DNA of 62,222 nt, taken from assembly GCF_024158745.1 (NCBI RefSeq), contig NZ_JAMZAW010000038.1:1-62222 (forward strand), in the 5' to 3' direction. The notes under the pieces are model-generated. The model searched no databases, was not told the origin of the DNA, and saw only the letters and a list, made by a program, of their open reading frames with translations. The position numbers were made by a program, and so were the translations under genes. The DNA comes from Paenibacillus tyrphae (GTDB lineage: Bacteria; Bacillota; Bacilli; Paenibacillales; NBRC-103111). Within the stretch, counting starts at the first letter, position 1, and every line of letters begins with the position of its first letter. Positions 40,797-50,422 of the stretch are shown here, one piece after another.

Positions 40797-41691
40797 GCCC
40801 GCTTTTCCGGCGGGAACCCTCGTAAACGGCAAATGGAATCATAACGCATACCGTGTGGAGCGGCTGCTTGGCGAAGGAGCCAACGGCAAAGTATATCTGG
40901 TTTCCCGGGGGAAGCGGTATTACGCGCTTAAGGTCGGTTTCGACGCCGTGGATCATCAGTCCGAGGTCAATGCGCTGAAGGCGTTGTCCCAATCGGCCAC
41001 ATCGTTTCAGCAGACGTTGATTGATGTCGACGATTTTTCATGGGAAGGCACGGATTATCCTTTTTGCGTCACAAAGTATATCAAAGGAAAGTCCTTGACG
41101 GAATACATGAAGCAGTACGGCAGCGATTGGATTCATCTCATCGGCCTGAACCTGCTGCGGAAGCTGTCCGAGCTGCATGCGAGCGGCTTCGTCTTCGGCG
41201 ACTTGAAAGCCGAGAATATGATCATATCGGGTTACGGCGACGTGGCCTTGATCGATTTCGGCGGCGTAACGGCCAAAGGGCGCGCGGTGAAGCAGTTTAC
41301 CGAGGTGTACGACCGCGGCTTCTGGAATGCCGGCACGCGGATGTCGGACGATGCGTACGATCTGTTCTCTTTCGCCGTGCTGGTGCTCAACGTGACGGAC
41401 CGGGAACGCCGGTTTCATTCCGTGAACTCACTGCTGCCGCAGAACCGCAACGTCGAGTGGCTGCTCGATATGCTGAAGGGCAATGCGCTGCTCGCGCCGT
41501 CGGCCCCCGTGCTGCGCAAAGCGCTGACGGGTCGCTACACGAGCTCCAAGCAAGCGCTGGCCGACTGGCGCGCCCGCGGCTCGGCTTACCGTCCGGTGCG
41601 CAAGAAGCCAGTCAAAGGGGGCTGGATTAAGCTGTGCTTCGCCGCTTCCTTGGTGATGTTCGGCGCGGCCATTTATTTCGTCTTGCAATAA
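40768..41691 (+). CDS. yabT: Serine/threonine protein kinase YabT-like
   Basis: Up to 307 residues. The kinase core has the glycine loop LLGEGANGKVYLV, the ATP lysine in YYALKVG, and a catalytic loop FVFGDLKAENMI in which the usual HRD is replaced by FGD, as in YabT of B. subtilis. The DFG aspartate is in LIDFGGV. One membrane span ends the protein. YabT is a DNA-activated Hanks-type kinase of sporulating cells. The start is uncertain: ATG 40768 abuts GAGG, while GTG 40780 lies 12 bases after it; both are within yabS. Confidence 0.88.
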   Translation: MGYSVTTSFRPAFPAGTLVNGKWNHNAYRVERLLGEGANGKVYLVSRGKRYYALKVGFDAVDHQSEVNALKALSQSATSFQQTLIDVDDFSWEGTDYPFCVTKYIKGKSLTEYMKQYGSDWIHLIGLNLLRKLSELHASGFVFGDLKAENMIISGYGDVALIDFGGVTAKGRAVKQFTEVYDRGFWNAGTRMSDDAYDLFSFAVLVLNVTDRERRFHSVNSLLPQNRNVEWLLDMLKGNALLAPSAPVLRKALTGRYTSSKQALADWRARGSAYRPVRKKPVKGGWIKLCFAASLVMFGAAIYFVLQ

Positions 41692-41774
41692 AATGTATAC
41701 TAAGGCAATTCAAGACGGCCCGGATCGGGTAATAGTCAAACGGGAAGGTTCGTCAGACGAGAGGTTGTTCATTC

Positions 41775-43208
41775 ATGGAGACGGCGGAAACATTATCCGT
41801 GCAAGTGGAGCGGTTCATACAAGATGAAGCGTTAATCGAACCGGGGGATGGCGTGGTCGTGGCGGTATCGGGCGGACCCGATTCCGTCGGGCTGCTGCAC
41901 CTCCTTTTTGCGTTATCTGACCGTTATCGTCTCCGGCTCACCGTCGCTCACGTGAATCACGGCTTCCGGGGCGCCGAATCGGACCGGGAGGCGGAGCTTG
42001 TGAAGTCGCTCGCCGAGCGATGGGGCCTTCCTGTGGAAACGACCTTCATCGACATGCCCCGTATTATAGAAGAAACGGGTCGGAACTCCCAAGCTGCCGC
42101 CCGGGACAAGCGGTACGAGTTTTTGTTCGACGTCGCGAGGCGAACGGGTTCGCGGCGAATCGCGCTCGCCCACCATGCGGACGATCAGGCGGAGACGGTG
42201 CTGATGCGGCTGCTGCGCGGAACGGGGCCTTCGGGATTGTCGGGAATTCCGGTGCGCCGAATGGCAGAAAATGGTTTGGAACTCATACGCCCCTTGCTGC
42301 GTATATACAAAGCGGATATTATCCGGTACTGCGAAGCGGAAGGACTGCCGTATTGTACGGACAGCAGCAATTTGGAGAGAAAGTACGTTCGCAATCAGGT
42401 GCGAATGGACGTGCTTCCTTTTCTGTCCCGCTACAACGAACAGCTGCCCGCGGCGTTGAACCGGCTGGCGGAGACGGTGGCCGGAGAAGACGATTTTATG
42501 GACCGGGAAGTCCGGCGGATCTGCGAGCGGCACGTAACCCGAAAAAACGCTTGTTACAGCTTTTCCGCAAAATGGTTTACAGGGGTACATGTTGCTTTAC
42601 AAAGGCGGTTGATTAAACTAATATTAAATTATCTTGCTTCCGACCCGGATTCCATGGATTTCCTGAAAGTCGAACAATTTCGGACGGCTGTTCTGCGTGA
42701 ACGACCGTCCAATTTTCGATTGGAAATCGGGCAGAACATCGCGCTCAGCAGGGAATATGATCGTATTGCGGTTCATACTATGGTGTTACGACCTCTCCCT
42801 TACGCGCACATACTGCGCGAAGGCCAGACGGAGCTTGCGATTCCCGAGACGGGAGTCAGACTTACGCTCCGCTCCTTGGACAGCGAAAAGGGGCACCCCG
42901 AATGTACCGATGCCTGGACCGCCTGTTTCGATGCAGAGGAACTTGCCATGCCTCTCACGGTCCGAAGCCGCCTTCCGGGAGACCGGATGAAGCCGCTCGG
43001 ACTAAACGGGACGAAAAAGGTAAAAGATATGTTCATCGATGCGAAAGTACCTCCTACCTTGCGTGAGACGATTCCGATTCTTGCGGACGCCGGCGGCAGC
43101 GTGCTTTGGGTACCGGGCGTTCGGCGGTCTTCAGCCGCTGCGATAACCGGTCGGACGAAGCGAATGCTACATATTCAAGTGGATATTCATGGCAAAGATT
43201 TTTATTAA
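41775..43208 (+). CDS. tilS: tRNA(Ile)-lysidine synthase
   Basis: 477 residues. The PP-loop AVSGGPDSVGLLH near residue 31 binds ATP; the HHADDQAETVLMRLLRG segment follows. It converts C34 of tRNA-Ile2 to lysidine, so AUA is read as Ile; essential. The C-terminal TilS domains are present (LTVRSRLPGDRMKPLG, KVKDMFIDAKVPPTLR). GAGAGG lies ten bases before the ATG. hpt follows directly, as in B. subtilis. Confidence 0.93.
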   Translation: METAETLSVQVERFIQDEALIEPGDGVVVAVSGGPDSVGLLHLLFALSDRYRLRLTVAHVNHGFRGAESDREAELVKSLAERWGLPVETTFIDMPRIIEETGRNSQAAARDKRYEFLFDVARRTGSRRIALAHHADDQAETVLMRLLRGTGPSGLSGIPVRRMAENGLELIRPLLRIYKADIIRYCEAEGLPYCTDSSNLERKYVRNQVRMDVLPFLSRYNEQLPAALNRLAETVAGEDDFMDREVRRICERHVTRKNACYSFSAKWFTGVHVALQRRLIKLILNYLASDPDSMDFLKVEQFRTAVLRERPSNFRLEIGQNIALSREYDRIAVHTMVLRPLPYAHILREGQTELAIPETGVRLTLRSLDSEKGHPECTDAWTACFDAEELAMPLTVRSRLPGDRMKPLGLNGTKKVKDMFIDAKVPPTLRETIPILADAGGSVLWVPGVRRSSAAAITGRTKRMLHIQVDIHGKDFY

Positions 43209-43224
43209 AGTGGGAGGACCTCTC

Positions 43225-43764
43225 TTGCAAAACGACATTCAAGAAGTACTGTACAGCGAGCAGCAAATTCAAGACAAAATCAAAGAAATGGGCGAGCAGA
43301 TCAGCCGCGATTTCGAAGGACGCAACCCGTTGGTCATCTGCGTACTGAAGGGCGCGTTCATCTTTATGGCCGATTTGGTCAAGCAGATCACGATTCCGCT
43401 TGAGCTCGATTTCATGGCCGTGTCCAGCTATGGCGCATCGACGAAATCGTCGGGTGTGGTCAAAATTATTAAGGACCTCGATATTTCCGTGGAGGGCCGC
43501 CACATTCTGATCGTCGAGGACATTATCGACAGCGGCTTGACGCTAAGCTATTTGATCGACGTGCTCGAACGCCGCAACGCCCTTTCCATTACAGTCGCCG
43601 CGTTGTTCGACAAACCAGCGCGTAGATCGGCAGAGTTGGATGCAGACTATAAAGGCTTCGTGATCCCGGACGCGTTCGTGGTGGGATACGGTTTGGACTA
43701 TGCGGAGAAATACCGGAACCTGCCGTACGTCGGCGTGCTGAAGCCCGAAGTTTACTCCCAATAG
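43225..43764 (+). CDS. hpt: Hypoxanthine-guanine phosphoribosyltransferase
   Basis: 179 residues. The PRPP motif is ILIVEDIIDSGLTL near residue 95, preceded by KIIKDLDISVEGR. It salvages hypoxanthine and guanine. TTG 43225 lies seven bases after GGGAGG and gives the usual length; an ATG at 43189 within tilS would add 12 residues. Order tilS-hpt-ftsH is conserved. Confidence 0.94.
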   Translation: MQNDIQEVLYSEQQIQDKIKEMGEQISRDFEGRNPLVICVLKGAFIFMADLVKQITIPLELDFMAVSSYGASTKSSGVVKIIKDLDISVEGRHILIVEDIIDSGLTLSYLIDVLERRNALSITVAALFDKPARRSAELDADYKGFVIPDAFVVGYGLDYAEKYRNLPYVGVLKPEVYSQ

Positions 43765-43770
43765 CATTTC

Positions 43771-43800
43771 TTGAGATGCCAAGACTTGCTGTGGTACAAT
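43771..43800 (+). promoter_or_regulatory. Candidate ftsH promoter
   Basis: TTGAGA (43771-43776) and TACAAT (43795-43800) are 18 bases apart, 34 bases before the ftsH ATG. Confidence 0.5.
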
Positions 43801-43834
43801 ATACAAAGTTGCCGTTGTTGAGAGGAGGTAGGGG

Positions 43835-45802
43835 ATGAATCGCATTATTCGCAATACAGGCTTTTATCTGCTCATCTTTTTGGTCACCGTCGGAATCGTT
43901 CATTTTATCAGCACGCAGAATGAACAGAAAGACACCATTAGCTACGATAAGCTCCGCGTGGCCTTAATCGAAAAGAATGTCGAATCCATCATCGTAAAAT
44001 ACGATGCTCAAACGTATCTGGTTCGGGGGAAATATAAGAACGCTTCTGCGGATAAGAAAAATTTCGAATCTCGTGCGCCTTATGACCCGCAAATCTTCCG
44101 TTTGATTGAAAACAGCGACATTCCCCAAGGGAACGTTTACATCGAGAAAATGGAAGGGGACAATGTTTGGATCAGCTTCCTTACCTCCATTATCCCGTTT
44201 GTGATCATCTTCATCCTGTTTTTCTTCCTGTTGAATCAGGCGCAGGGTGGCGGCGGAAAAGTCATGAACTTCGGCAAAAGCCGGGCGAGGCTCTATAACG
44301 AAGAGAAGAAGCGCGTCACGTTCGAGGACGTTGCCGGAGCCGATGAGGAAAAGCAAGAGCTGGTTGAAGTTGTCGAGTTTTTGAAAGACCCGCGCAAATT
44401 TGCAGCCGTAGGCGCCCGCATCCCGAAAGGGGTTCTGTTGGTCGGTCCTCCGGGTACCGGTAAAACGCTGCTTGCCAGAGCCGTAGCCGGTGAAGCCGGT
44501 GTACCGTTCTTTAGTATCAGCGGTTCCGACTTCGTGGAAATGTTCGTCGGTGTCGGTGCTTCCCGCGTACGCGATTTGTTCGAAAATGCTAAGAAAAACG
44601 CCCCTTGTATCATATTTATAGATGAAATCGATGCTGTCGGCCGTCAGCGCGGCGCCGGATTAGGCGGCGGGCACGACGAGCGCGAGCAGACGCTTAACCA
44701 GCTTCTGGTTGAGATGGACGGCTTTGGCGCCAACGAAGGAATTATCATCGTGGCCGCGACGAACCGTCCGGACATTTTGGACCCTGCCTTGCTGCGTCCG
44801 GGACGCTTCGACCGTCAAATTACCGTTGACCGTCCGGATGTAAAAGGCCGCGAAGCGGTGCTGAAGGTGCATGCGCGCAACAAGCCGCTCGCCAAAGATG
44901 TGAAGCTGGATCAGCTGTCCCGTTACACAACCGGATTTACGGGTGCGGACCTTGAAAATCTGTTGAACGAAGCGGCGCTTATTGCAGCCCGACGCAATCG
45001 GAAAGACATCTCGATGGATGAGATCGACGAGGCGTTTGACCGCGTGATTGTCGGAACGCAGAAGAAGAGCCGCGTCATCAGCGAACGCGAGAAGCGGATG
45101 GTCGCCTTCCACGAAGCAGGCCATACGATCGTCGGTATTCATGTCGAGGACGCTGACGTTGTGCACAAGGTAACGATCATTCCGCGCGGCCGCGCGGGCG
45201 GCTACGTCATGATGCTGCCGAAGGAAGGCGAAGACCGGATGATGCAGACAAAGAACGAGCTGCTTGACAAAGTCACCGGACTTCTTGCAGGACGCGTCTC
45301 CGAGGAACTGTTCATCGGTCAAATCGGAACGGGTGCTTATAGCGACTTCCAACGAGCCACAGGCATCGTACGCCGCATGATCATGGAGTACGGGATGAGC
45401 GATAAGCTCGGACCGATGCAGTTCGGTACGACTCAAGGCCAAGTTTTCTTGGGCCGGGATATCGGACATGAACAGAACTACAGTGATGCCATCGCTTACG
45501 AGATCGACCAAGAGATGCAATCGATTATACGCGCCTGCTATGACCGGGCCAAAGACATTTTGACCAAGTATAGCGACCAAGTGCGCTTGGTTGCCGAAAC
45601 GTTGATCGAGAAAGAAACGTTGGAGAAAGAACAGATTCGCGAGCTGATCGAGACCGGCAAGCTCGGACCCGTGAAAGAAGACGGGGAAGCGAAGCCGGAA
45701 GATGTGAAAGTGAACATCCAAGGACAGCATCAAGAATCCGAAGCCAACAAGCTCGATTTCGAGAAAAACGAGTCGGATGGCGACAAAGAGGAAAATAAAT
45801 AA
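43835..45802 (+). CDS. ftsH: ATP-dependent zinc metalloprotease FtsH
   Basis: 655 residues. Two membrane spans (about 8-26 and 110-135) flank an external domain. The AAA+ module has Walker A GPPGTGKT near residue 203 and Walker B IIFIDEIDAVG near residue 263; the zinc protease motif HEAGH is near residue 427. It degrades membrane and regulatory proteins, and in B. subtilis it is needed for sporulation. GAGAGGAGG precedes the ATG. The C-terminal tail is Glu/Lys-rich. Confidence 0.96.
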   Translation: MNRIIRNTGFYLLIFLVTVGIVHFISTQNEQKDTISYDKLRVALIEKNVESIIVKYDAQTYLVRGKYKNASADKKNFESRAPYDPQIFRLIENSDIPQGNVYIEKMEGDNVWISFLTSIIPFVIIFILFFFLLNQAQGGGGKVMNFGKSRARLYNEEKKRVTFEDVAGADEEKQELVEVVEFLKDPRKFAAVGARIPKGVLLVGPPGTGKTLLARAVAGEAGVPFFSISGSDFVEMFVGVGASRVRDLFENAKKNAPCIIFIDEIDAVGRQRGAGLGGGHDEREQTLNQLLVEMDGFGANEGIIIVAATNRPDILDPALLRPGRFDRQITVDRPDVKGREAVLKVHARNKPLAKDVKLDQLSRYTTGFTGADLENLLNEAALIAARRNRKDISMDEIDEAFDRVIVGTQKKSRVISEREKRMVAFHEAGHTIVGIHVEDADVVHKVTIIPRGRAGGYVMMLPKEGEDRMMQTKNELLDKVTGLLAGRVSEELFIGQIGTGAYSDFQRATGIVRRMIMEYGMSDKLGPMQFGTTQGQVFLGRDIGHEQNYSDAIAYEIDQEMQSIIRACYDRAKDILTKYSDQVRLVAETLIEKETLEKEQIRELIETGKLGPVKEDGEAKPEDVKVNIQGQHQESEANKLDFEKNESDGDKEENK

Positions 45803-45812
45803 TTTTGCAAAT

Positions 45813-45843
45813 AAAACCGGTGCCGCAAAGCACCGGTTTTTCC
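45813..45843 (+). terminator. Terminator after ftsH
   Basis: An 11-base perfect stem (45813-45823 with 45830-45840) followed by T residues. A second, weaker stem with a T run lies at about 45907-45944. Confidence 0.88.
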
Positions 45844-45958
45844 TTTTCTGTACAGGCTAAAACGGGACGTTTATTGAGAAACTAGCCTTAGGAAAGGGAG
45901 CGAATCGGCCCATAATACGAAACCGTTATATTCGGGCCTTTTTGTACCTATTTCAGCA

Positions 45959-46007
45959 TTGACACCGCCCGGTCTGTTGTGTAAATTAAGTGTAAATCTT
46001 TAAACAC
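45959..46007 (+). promoter_or_regulatory. nadA promoter with repeated operator-like motif
   Basis: TTGACA (45959-45964) and TAAATT (45982-45987) are 17 bases apart. GTGTAAAT occurs twice, at 45979-45986 and 45990-45997, eleven bases apart, and an inverted AAACAC follows at 46002-46007. Such repeats over a -10 site suggest a repressor site; NAD genes in Firmicutes are often controlled by NiaR, but the motif was not matched to it. Confidence 0.45.
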
Positions 46008-46101
46008 TTTGTGAACATTTTCACCAGTAGTTGCAGCACGTTCCAGAGAGATATGAGTTGGAAGCATCAGGGTGGTCATACGAAAAAAAGGATGGTGCGT
46101 C

Positions 46102-47040
46102 ATGGAAGCATTAGCGTTGGAGCGTAAAGCGGAACAGCAAAAAGAGCTGAAAGAGCGGATCGCCCAGCTGAAGAAAGAACGGAATGCCATTATACTTGCT
46201 CATTATTATCAACGCGACGAGATTCAAGAGGTAGCCGATTTTCGCGGGGATTCGTTCCTGCTGGCTCAAAAAGCCGCTTCCACCGACGCCGATGTGATCG
46301 TGTTCTGCGGCGTGCATTTTATGGGCGAAAGTGCAAAAATATTGGCCCCGAACAAAACCGTACTCATCCCCGACGAGCGGGCAGGTTGTCCGATGGCCGA
46401 CATGGTCAATGTCGACGGTCTGCGGGCCCTGAAGCAGAAGCATCCGAACGCCAAAGTCGTGGCCTACATTAATACGTCGGCGGACGTCAAATCCGAAACC
46501 GACATTTGCTGTACATCGGCCAACGCGATCAAAGTCATTAATTCGGTCGACTCCGATGAAATCATCTGGGTACCGGATAAAAACCTTGGTGATTACGTTT
46601 CCAAATTTACCGATAAGAAAATGATTATTTGGGAAGGATATTGCAACACTCACGACATGCTGACCGTCAAAGATGTTGAGGAGATGAAAGCTCAATATCC
46701 GAATGCCCAATTCGTGGTTCATCCCGAATGCCGTCCGGAGGTCGTCAAGCTTGGCGATTTTGTCGGCAGTACAACGGCCATCATCAAATATTGCAGGGAA
46801 TCCGATTGCCAGGAGTTTATCGTCGGTACGGAAGACGGTACGGGGTATCAGCTTCGGCTCGACAGCCCGAACAAGAAGTTCCATTTTGCCACCAAATATT
46901 TGGTTTGCCCGAATATGAAGGTAAACAACTTGAAAAAAGTGGTTAAATGTCTGGAAACGAACCAACCCCAAATTTATGTTCCGCCGCAAGTGGCCGACAA
47001 AGCCAGAGCATCTTTGGAGCGCATGCTGCAGGTCAAGTAG
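46102..47040 (+). CDS. nadA: Quinolinate synthase A
   Basis: 312 residues. Makes quinolinate from iminoaspartate and dihydroxyacetone phosphate, using a [4Fe-4S] cluster. The three expected ligand cysteines are visible in FCGVHFMGE, EGYCNTHD and LVCPNMK. AAGGATGG precedes ATG 46102; the ATG at 46072 is upstream in frame but has no site. It begins a nadA-nadB-nadC unit placed between ftsH and coaX, where B. subtilis has no nad genes. Confidence 0.94.
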   Translation: MEALALERKAEQQKELKERIAQLKKERNAIILAHYYQRDEIQEVADFRGDSFLLAQKAASTDADVIVFCGVHFMGESAKILAPNKTVLIPDERAGCPMADMVNVDGLRALKQKHPNAKVVAYINTSADVKSETDICCTSANAIKVINSVDSDEIIWVPDKNLGDYVSKFTDKKMIIWEGYCNTHDMLTVKDVEEMKAQYPNAQFVVHPECRPEVVKLGDFVGSTTAIIKYCRESDCQEFIVGTEDGTGYQLRLDSPNKKFHFATKYLVCPNMKVNNLKKVVKCLETNQPQIYVPPQVADKARASLERMLQVK

Positions 47041-47075
47041 CATGCGCTACTTCCTTGTTGAACGGGTGAGAGCTG

Positions 47076-48689
47076 ATGATACCTCGTTATTTGGTTAATT
47101 TCGACGTGCGGCAGCTGCCGCAGGTACATACCGACGTCATTGTGATCGGCGCAGGAATCGCCGGTCTTTTCACGGCACTGCGTTCCGCTGAGAACCACAA
47201 AGTGCTGATGGTCACCAAAAAATCGCTGCTCGACAGCAATACCCGGTACGCTCAGGGTGGTATCGCGGCAGTCATCTCGGACGAAGACTCGCCGGCCTAT
47301 CACCGGCAGGATACGCTGATCGCGGGAGCCGGACTTTGCTCTTCTGCGGCCGTGGATGTTCTCGTGCATGAAGGGCCCGCCGGGGTTGCGGATTTGATCC
47401 GGATGGGAACCGAATTCGATATGGAAGACGGACGCTATGCGCTGACGAAAGAAGGGGCGCACAGCCAGAGGCGCATCCTTCATGCGCAAGGGGACGCTAC
47501 CGGCGCGGAAATCGTGCGTGCGTTGTCCGAGCGAACGAAGCAGGACCCGAATATTGAGATTTGGGATGACCATTTTGTAATCGATTTAATTACGGATAAC
47601 GGCGAATGCTATGGCGCACTGGTTCAAAAGCCGGACGGCAGCCGGGTGATCGTTCATGCGAAGGCGACCATCCTCTGTACCGGCGGAGCGGGGCAATTGT
47701 TCCGCTATACGACCAATCCCGATATCGCCACCGGAGACGGCATTGCGATTGCTTACCGGGCAGGAGCGAATATCCGGGACGTGGAATTTATTCAGTTCCA
47801 TCCGACGGCTTTGTGCTATCCGGGAGCCCCGAGGTTTCTCATCTCTGAAGCGGTACGCGGGGAAGGGGCCGTACTGCGCAACATTAATGGCGAGCGGTTC
47901 ATGGAGCGCTACCATCCGCAGCTGGAGCTTGCTCCGCGGGATATTGTCGCCCGGGCGATCGTCAGTGAAATGGAAAACACCAAGTCGACCTTCGTCTATA
48001 TTGATTTCACGCACGAATCGGAAGAAACGGTGAAGCACCGGTTTCCGACCATTTATGAATACTGCCTGTCCTACGGGCTCGATTTGTCGTCCGATTGGAT
48101 TCCGATAGCTCCCGCAGCTCATTACATGATGGGCGGCGTAGAAACCGACCTGCACGGAGAAACGGCTGTAAAACGGCTGTTTGCGTGCGGTGAAGTGTCC
48201 TCTACGGGGGTACATGGGGCCAACCGGCTGGCCAGCAACTCGCTTTCCGAAGCGATTGTGTTCGGGCGGCGAATTGTGGAGCGAATTGACGGCTTGCCGC
48301 CGATTGCAGAGCTTCCCCATATCCGGGAGGAGCAGCGATCGAAGGATAACGCCATTCAGCCCGTTGTCGAAAAAAAGCTCAAGCTGCAAAAGGTAATGCT
48401 CCGGTACGCGGGACTCAAGCGGCACGCTCAAGGACTGGAAAAAGGTCACGACGAGCTGAAGCGTCACGTATCGATCTTCGACAGCTGTTTGGCCAAGCGG
48501 GAAGAATATGAATTTGCCAATCTGCTCATCTGCGCGCTTCTGACGACGCAAGCCGCTTTGATTAGGCAGGAAAGCCGCGGGGGACACTACCGGGAGGACT
48601 TCCCGGAAAAAGATGACGTGGTTTGGCGCAAGCATACCGTGTTTAATCGTGCCAACGGCATTACGGAAGGACGGATTGATGATGTTTGA
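47076..48689 (+). CDS. nadB: L-aspartate oxidase
   Basis: 537 residues. The FAD-binding loop VIGAGIAGLFTALRS is near residue 25; the active-site region RYAQGGIAAV and the HPTALC box follow. It oxidises aspartate to iminoaspartate for NadA. The gene lies 35 bases after nadA and overlaps nadC by 11 bases, so nadABC is one operon. Confidence 0.94.
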   Translation: MIPRYLVNFDVRQLPQVHTDVIVIGAGIAGLFTALRSAENHKVLMVTKKSLLDSNTRYAQGGIAAVISDEDSPAYHRQDTLIAGAGLCSSAAVDVLVHEGPAGVADLIRMGTEFDMEDGRYALTKEGAHSQRRILHAQGDATGAEIVRALSERTKQDPNIEIWDDHFVIDLITDNGECYGALVQKPDGSRVIVHAKATILCTGGAGQLFRYTTNPDIATGDGIAIAYRAGANIRDVEFIQFHPTALCYPGAPRFLISEAVRGEGAVLRNINGERFMERYHPQLELAPRDIVARAIVSEMENTKSTFVYIDFTHESEETVKHRFPTIYEYCLSYGLDLSSDWIPIAPAAHYMMGGVETDLHGETAVKRLFACGEVSSTGVHGANRLASNSLSEAIVFGRRIVERIDGLPPIAELPHIREEQRSKDNAIQPVVEKKLKLQKVMLRYAGLKRHAQGLEKGHDELKRHVSIFDSCLAKREEYEFANLLICALLTTQAALIRQESRGGHYREDFPEKDDVVWRKHTVFNRANGITEGRIDDV

Positions 48690-49569
48690 GTTGAACCGGT
48701 CGAATCTGGACCGCAGCTTGCGGGCTTGGCTTGAGGAAGATATCGGGATGGGCGACGTCACGACGATGACGACGATTCCGGCGGAATCGCAAGCCAAAGG
48801 CATTATTCACGTCAAAGACGAGGGCATAATCGCCGGGGTTCCGGTGGCCGAAGCGGTCTTCGCATTGGTTGACCCGCAGCTTCGGTTCGAAGTGAAGGTG
48901 AATGACGGCGCGGCGGCCCGGTACGGCACTGTCATCGCTGAAGTATACGGTAGCACCCGCAGCATTTTGCTCGGGGAGCGGCTCGCACTTAATCTGCTGC
49001 AGCGTATGTCCGGCATTGCCACGCGTACGCGCCAGTTTGTGGACCGGCTGGAAGGACTGCCGGTTCGTCTTGTGGATACGCGCAAAACAACGCCGGGCCA
49101 CCGGATGCTGGAGAAATATGCGGTTCGTATCGGGGGAGGACATAACCACCGGTTCGGATTATATGATGCCGTTATGATCAAGGACAACCATATCAAGGGA
49201 GCGGGAGGAATCCGTGAAGCCATTTCGGCGGCCCGCGCTCAAATTCCGCATACGATGAAGATTGAAGTCGAAGTGGAGAACTTCGAGCAGCTTGAAGAAG
49301 CGTTAGCGGCCGGTCCCGACATCGTCATGCTCGACAACATGTCGCCGGAGCAAATGTCGCAAGCCGTACAGCGCATGAAAAGTCAGGCTCCGCATATCAT
49401 GGTAGAAGCATCGGGTAACGTTACGTTGGATAGTGTCCGCAGCATTGCCCAAAGCGGGGTGGACGTCATTTCCGTCGGCAGGCTGACATATTCCGTTCAG
49501 GCGCTTGATATCAGTTTGGATCTGAACGAACAGAAAGGTTCCGCGGGAGAAAAGGTGAACCGGTCATGA
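48679..49569 (+). CDS. nadC: Nicotinate-nucleotide diphosphorylase (carboxylating)
   Basis: 296 residues. DTRKTTPGHRMLEKYAVRIG and GGGHNHRFGLYDAVMIKDNH carry the quinolinate and PRPP contact residues. It turns quinolinate and PRPP into nicotinate mononucleotide. GGAAGGACGG stands before ATG 48679 (a second ATG is at 48682); a longer frame into nadB is not needed. Its stop overlaps the coaX start (ATGA). Confidence 0.94.
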   Translation: MMFELNRSNLDRSLRAWLEEDIGMGDVTTMTTIPAESQAKGIIHVKDEGIIAGVPVAEAVFALVDPQLRFEVKVNDGAAARYGTVIAEVYGSTRSILLGERLALNLLQRMSGIATRTRQFVDRLEGLPVRLVDTRKTTPGHRMLEKYAVRIGGGHNHRFGLYDAVMIKDNHIKGAGGIREAISAARAQIPHTMKIEVEVENFEQLEEALAAGPDIVMLDNMSPEQMSQAVQRMKSQAPHIMVEASGNVTLDSVRSIAQSGVDVISVGRLTYSVQALDISLDLNEQKGSAGEKVNRS

Positions 49570-50333
49570 TCTTGGTGGTGGACGTAGGGAATACTAACAT
49601 CGTGCTCGGGATCTACGAAGGGAAGCAACTGCTTCACCACTGGCGGCTTAGCACAAACCGGTCGGCCACTTCGGACGAGTACGGAATGACCATGTACAAC
49701 CTGTTCCAGCATGCGGGAATCGGCCTGAATCAAGTCGATGGTGTCATTCTTTCTTCCGTCGTGCCGCCGCTGATGTTTGTACTGGAACAATTGTGTTTAA
49801 ATTATTTGAAGAAAGCCCCGTTGATCGTAGGACCTGGTATCAAGACCGGACTGAACATCCGTTACGAGAACCCGAAGGAAGTTGGCGCAGACCGGATCGT
49901 GAATGCAGTCGCTGCCATTGAGCTGTACGGCTCGCCTTGTATCGTGGTCGATTTTGGAACGGCTACGACGTTCGACTATATTGACGAGAAGGGTCAGTTC
50001 ATCGGCGGTGCCGTGGCGCCCGGGATCAGTATTTCCACTGAAGCTCTGTATCAACGGGCGGCGAAGCTGCCCCGCATTGAGCTGGTGAAGCCAAAAAGCG
50101 TCGTCGGCCGCAATACAATCGCATCGATGCAAGCGGGGATTATTTACGGCTTCGCCGGTCAAGTGGACGGAATCGTGGAACGGATCAAACAGGAGTTCCG
50201 GGTGGAGCCGAAAATCATCGCGACGGGTGGGCTGGCAGAGCTCATTGCAGGGGAATCGCGTACGATCGATTTGATCGATCCACTTCTCACGCTGCAGGGA
50301 TTGCAAATTATATACGAACGCAACATCGGCTAG
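49566..50333 (+). CDS. coaX: Type III pantothenate kinase
   Basis: 255 residues of the ASKHA fold. DVGNTNIVLGIY (phosphate 1), GADRIVNAVAA and DFGTATTFDYI are the CoaX motifs. It phosphorylates pantothenate, first step of CoA synthesis, and is not feedback-inhibited by CoA in studied members. Translation is probably coupled to nadC by the four-base overlap. Confidence 0.94.
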   Translation: MILVVDVGNTNIVLGIYEGKQLLHHWRLSTNRSATSDEYGMTMYNLFQHAGIGLNQVDGVILSSVVPPLMFVLEQLCLNYLKKAPLIVGPGIKTGLNIRYENPKEVGADRIVNAVAAIELYGSPCIVVDFGTATTFDYIDEKGQFIGGAVAPGISISTEALYQRAAKLPRIELVKPKSVVGRNTIASMQAGIIYGFAGQVDGIVERIKQEFRVEPKIIATGGLAELIAGESRTIDLIDPLLTLQGLQIIYERNIG

Positions 50334-50422
50334 AGGTCTGCATATTCGCAACAAGCAGGACCCCTTAATCCGGCTTCTCGGACTCTAGTTTGTAGCGTCA
50401 TTAGAACAGAAGGAGCTTTGTC

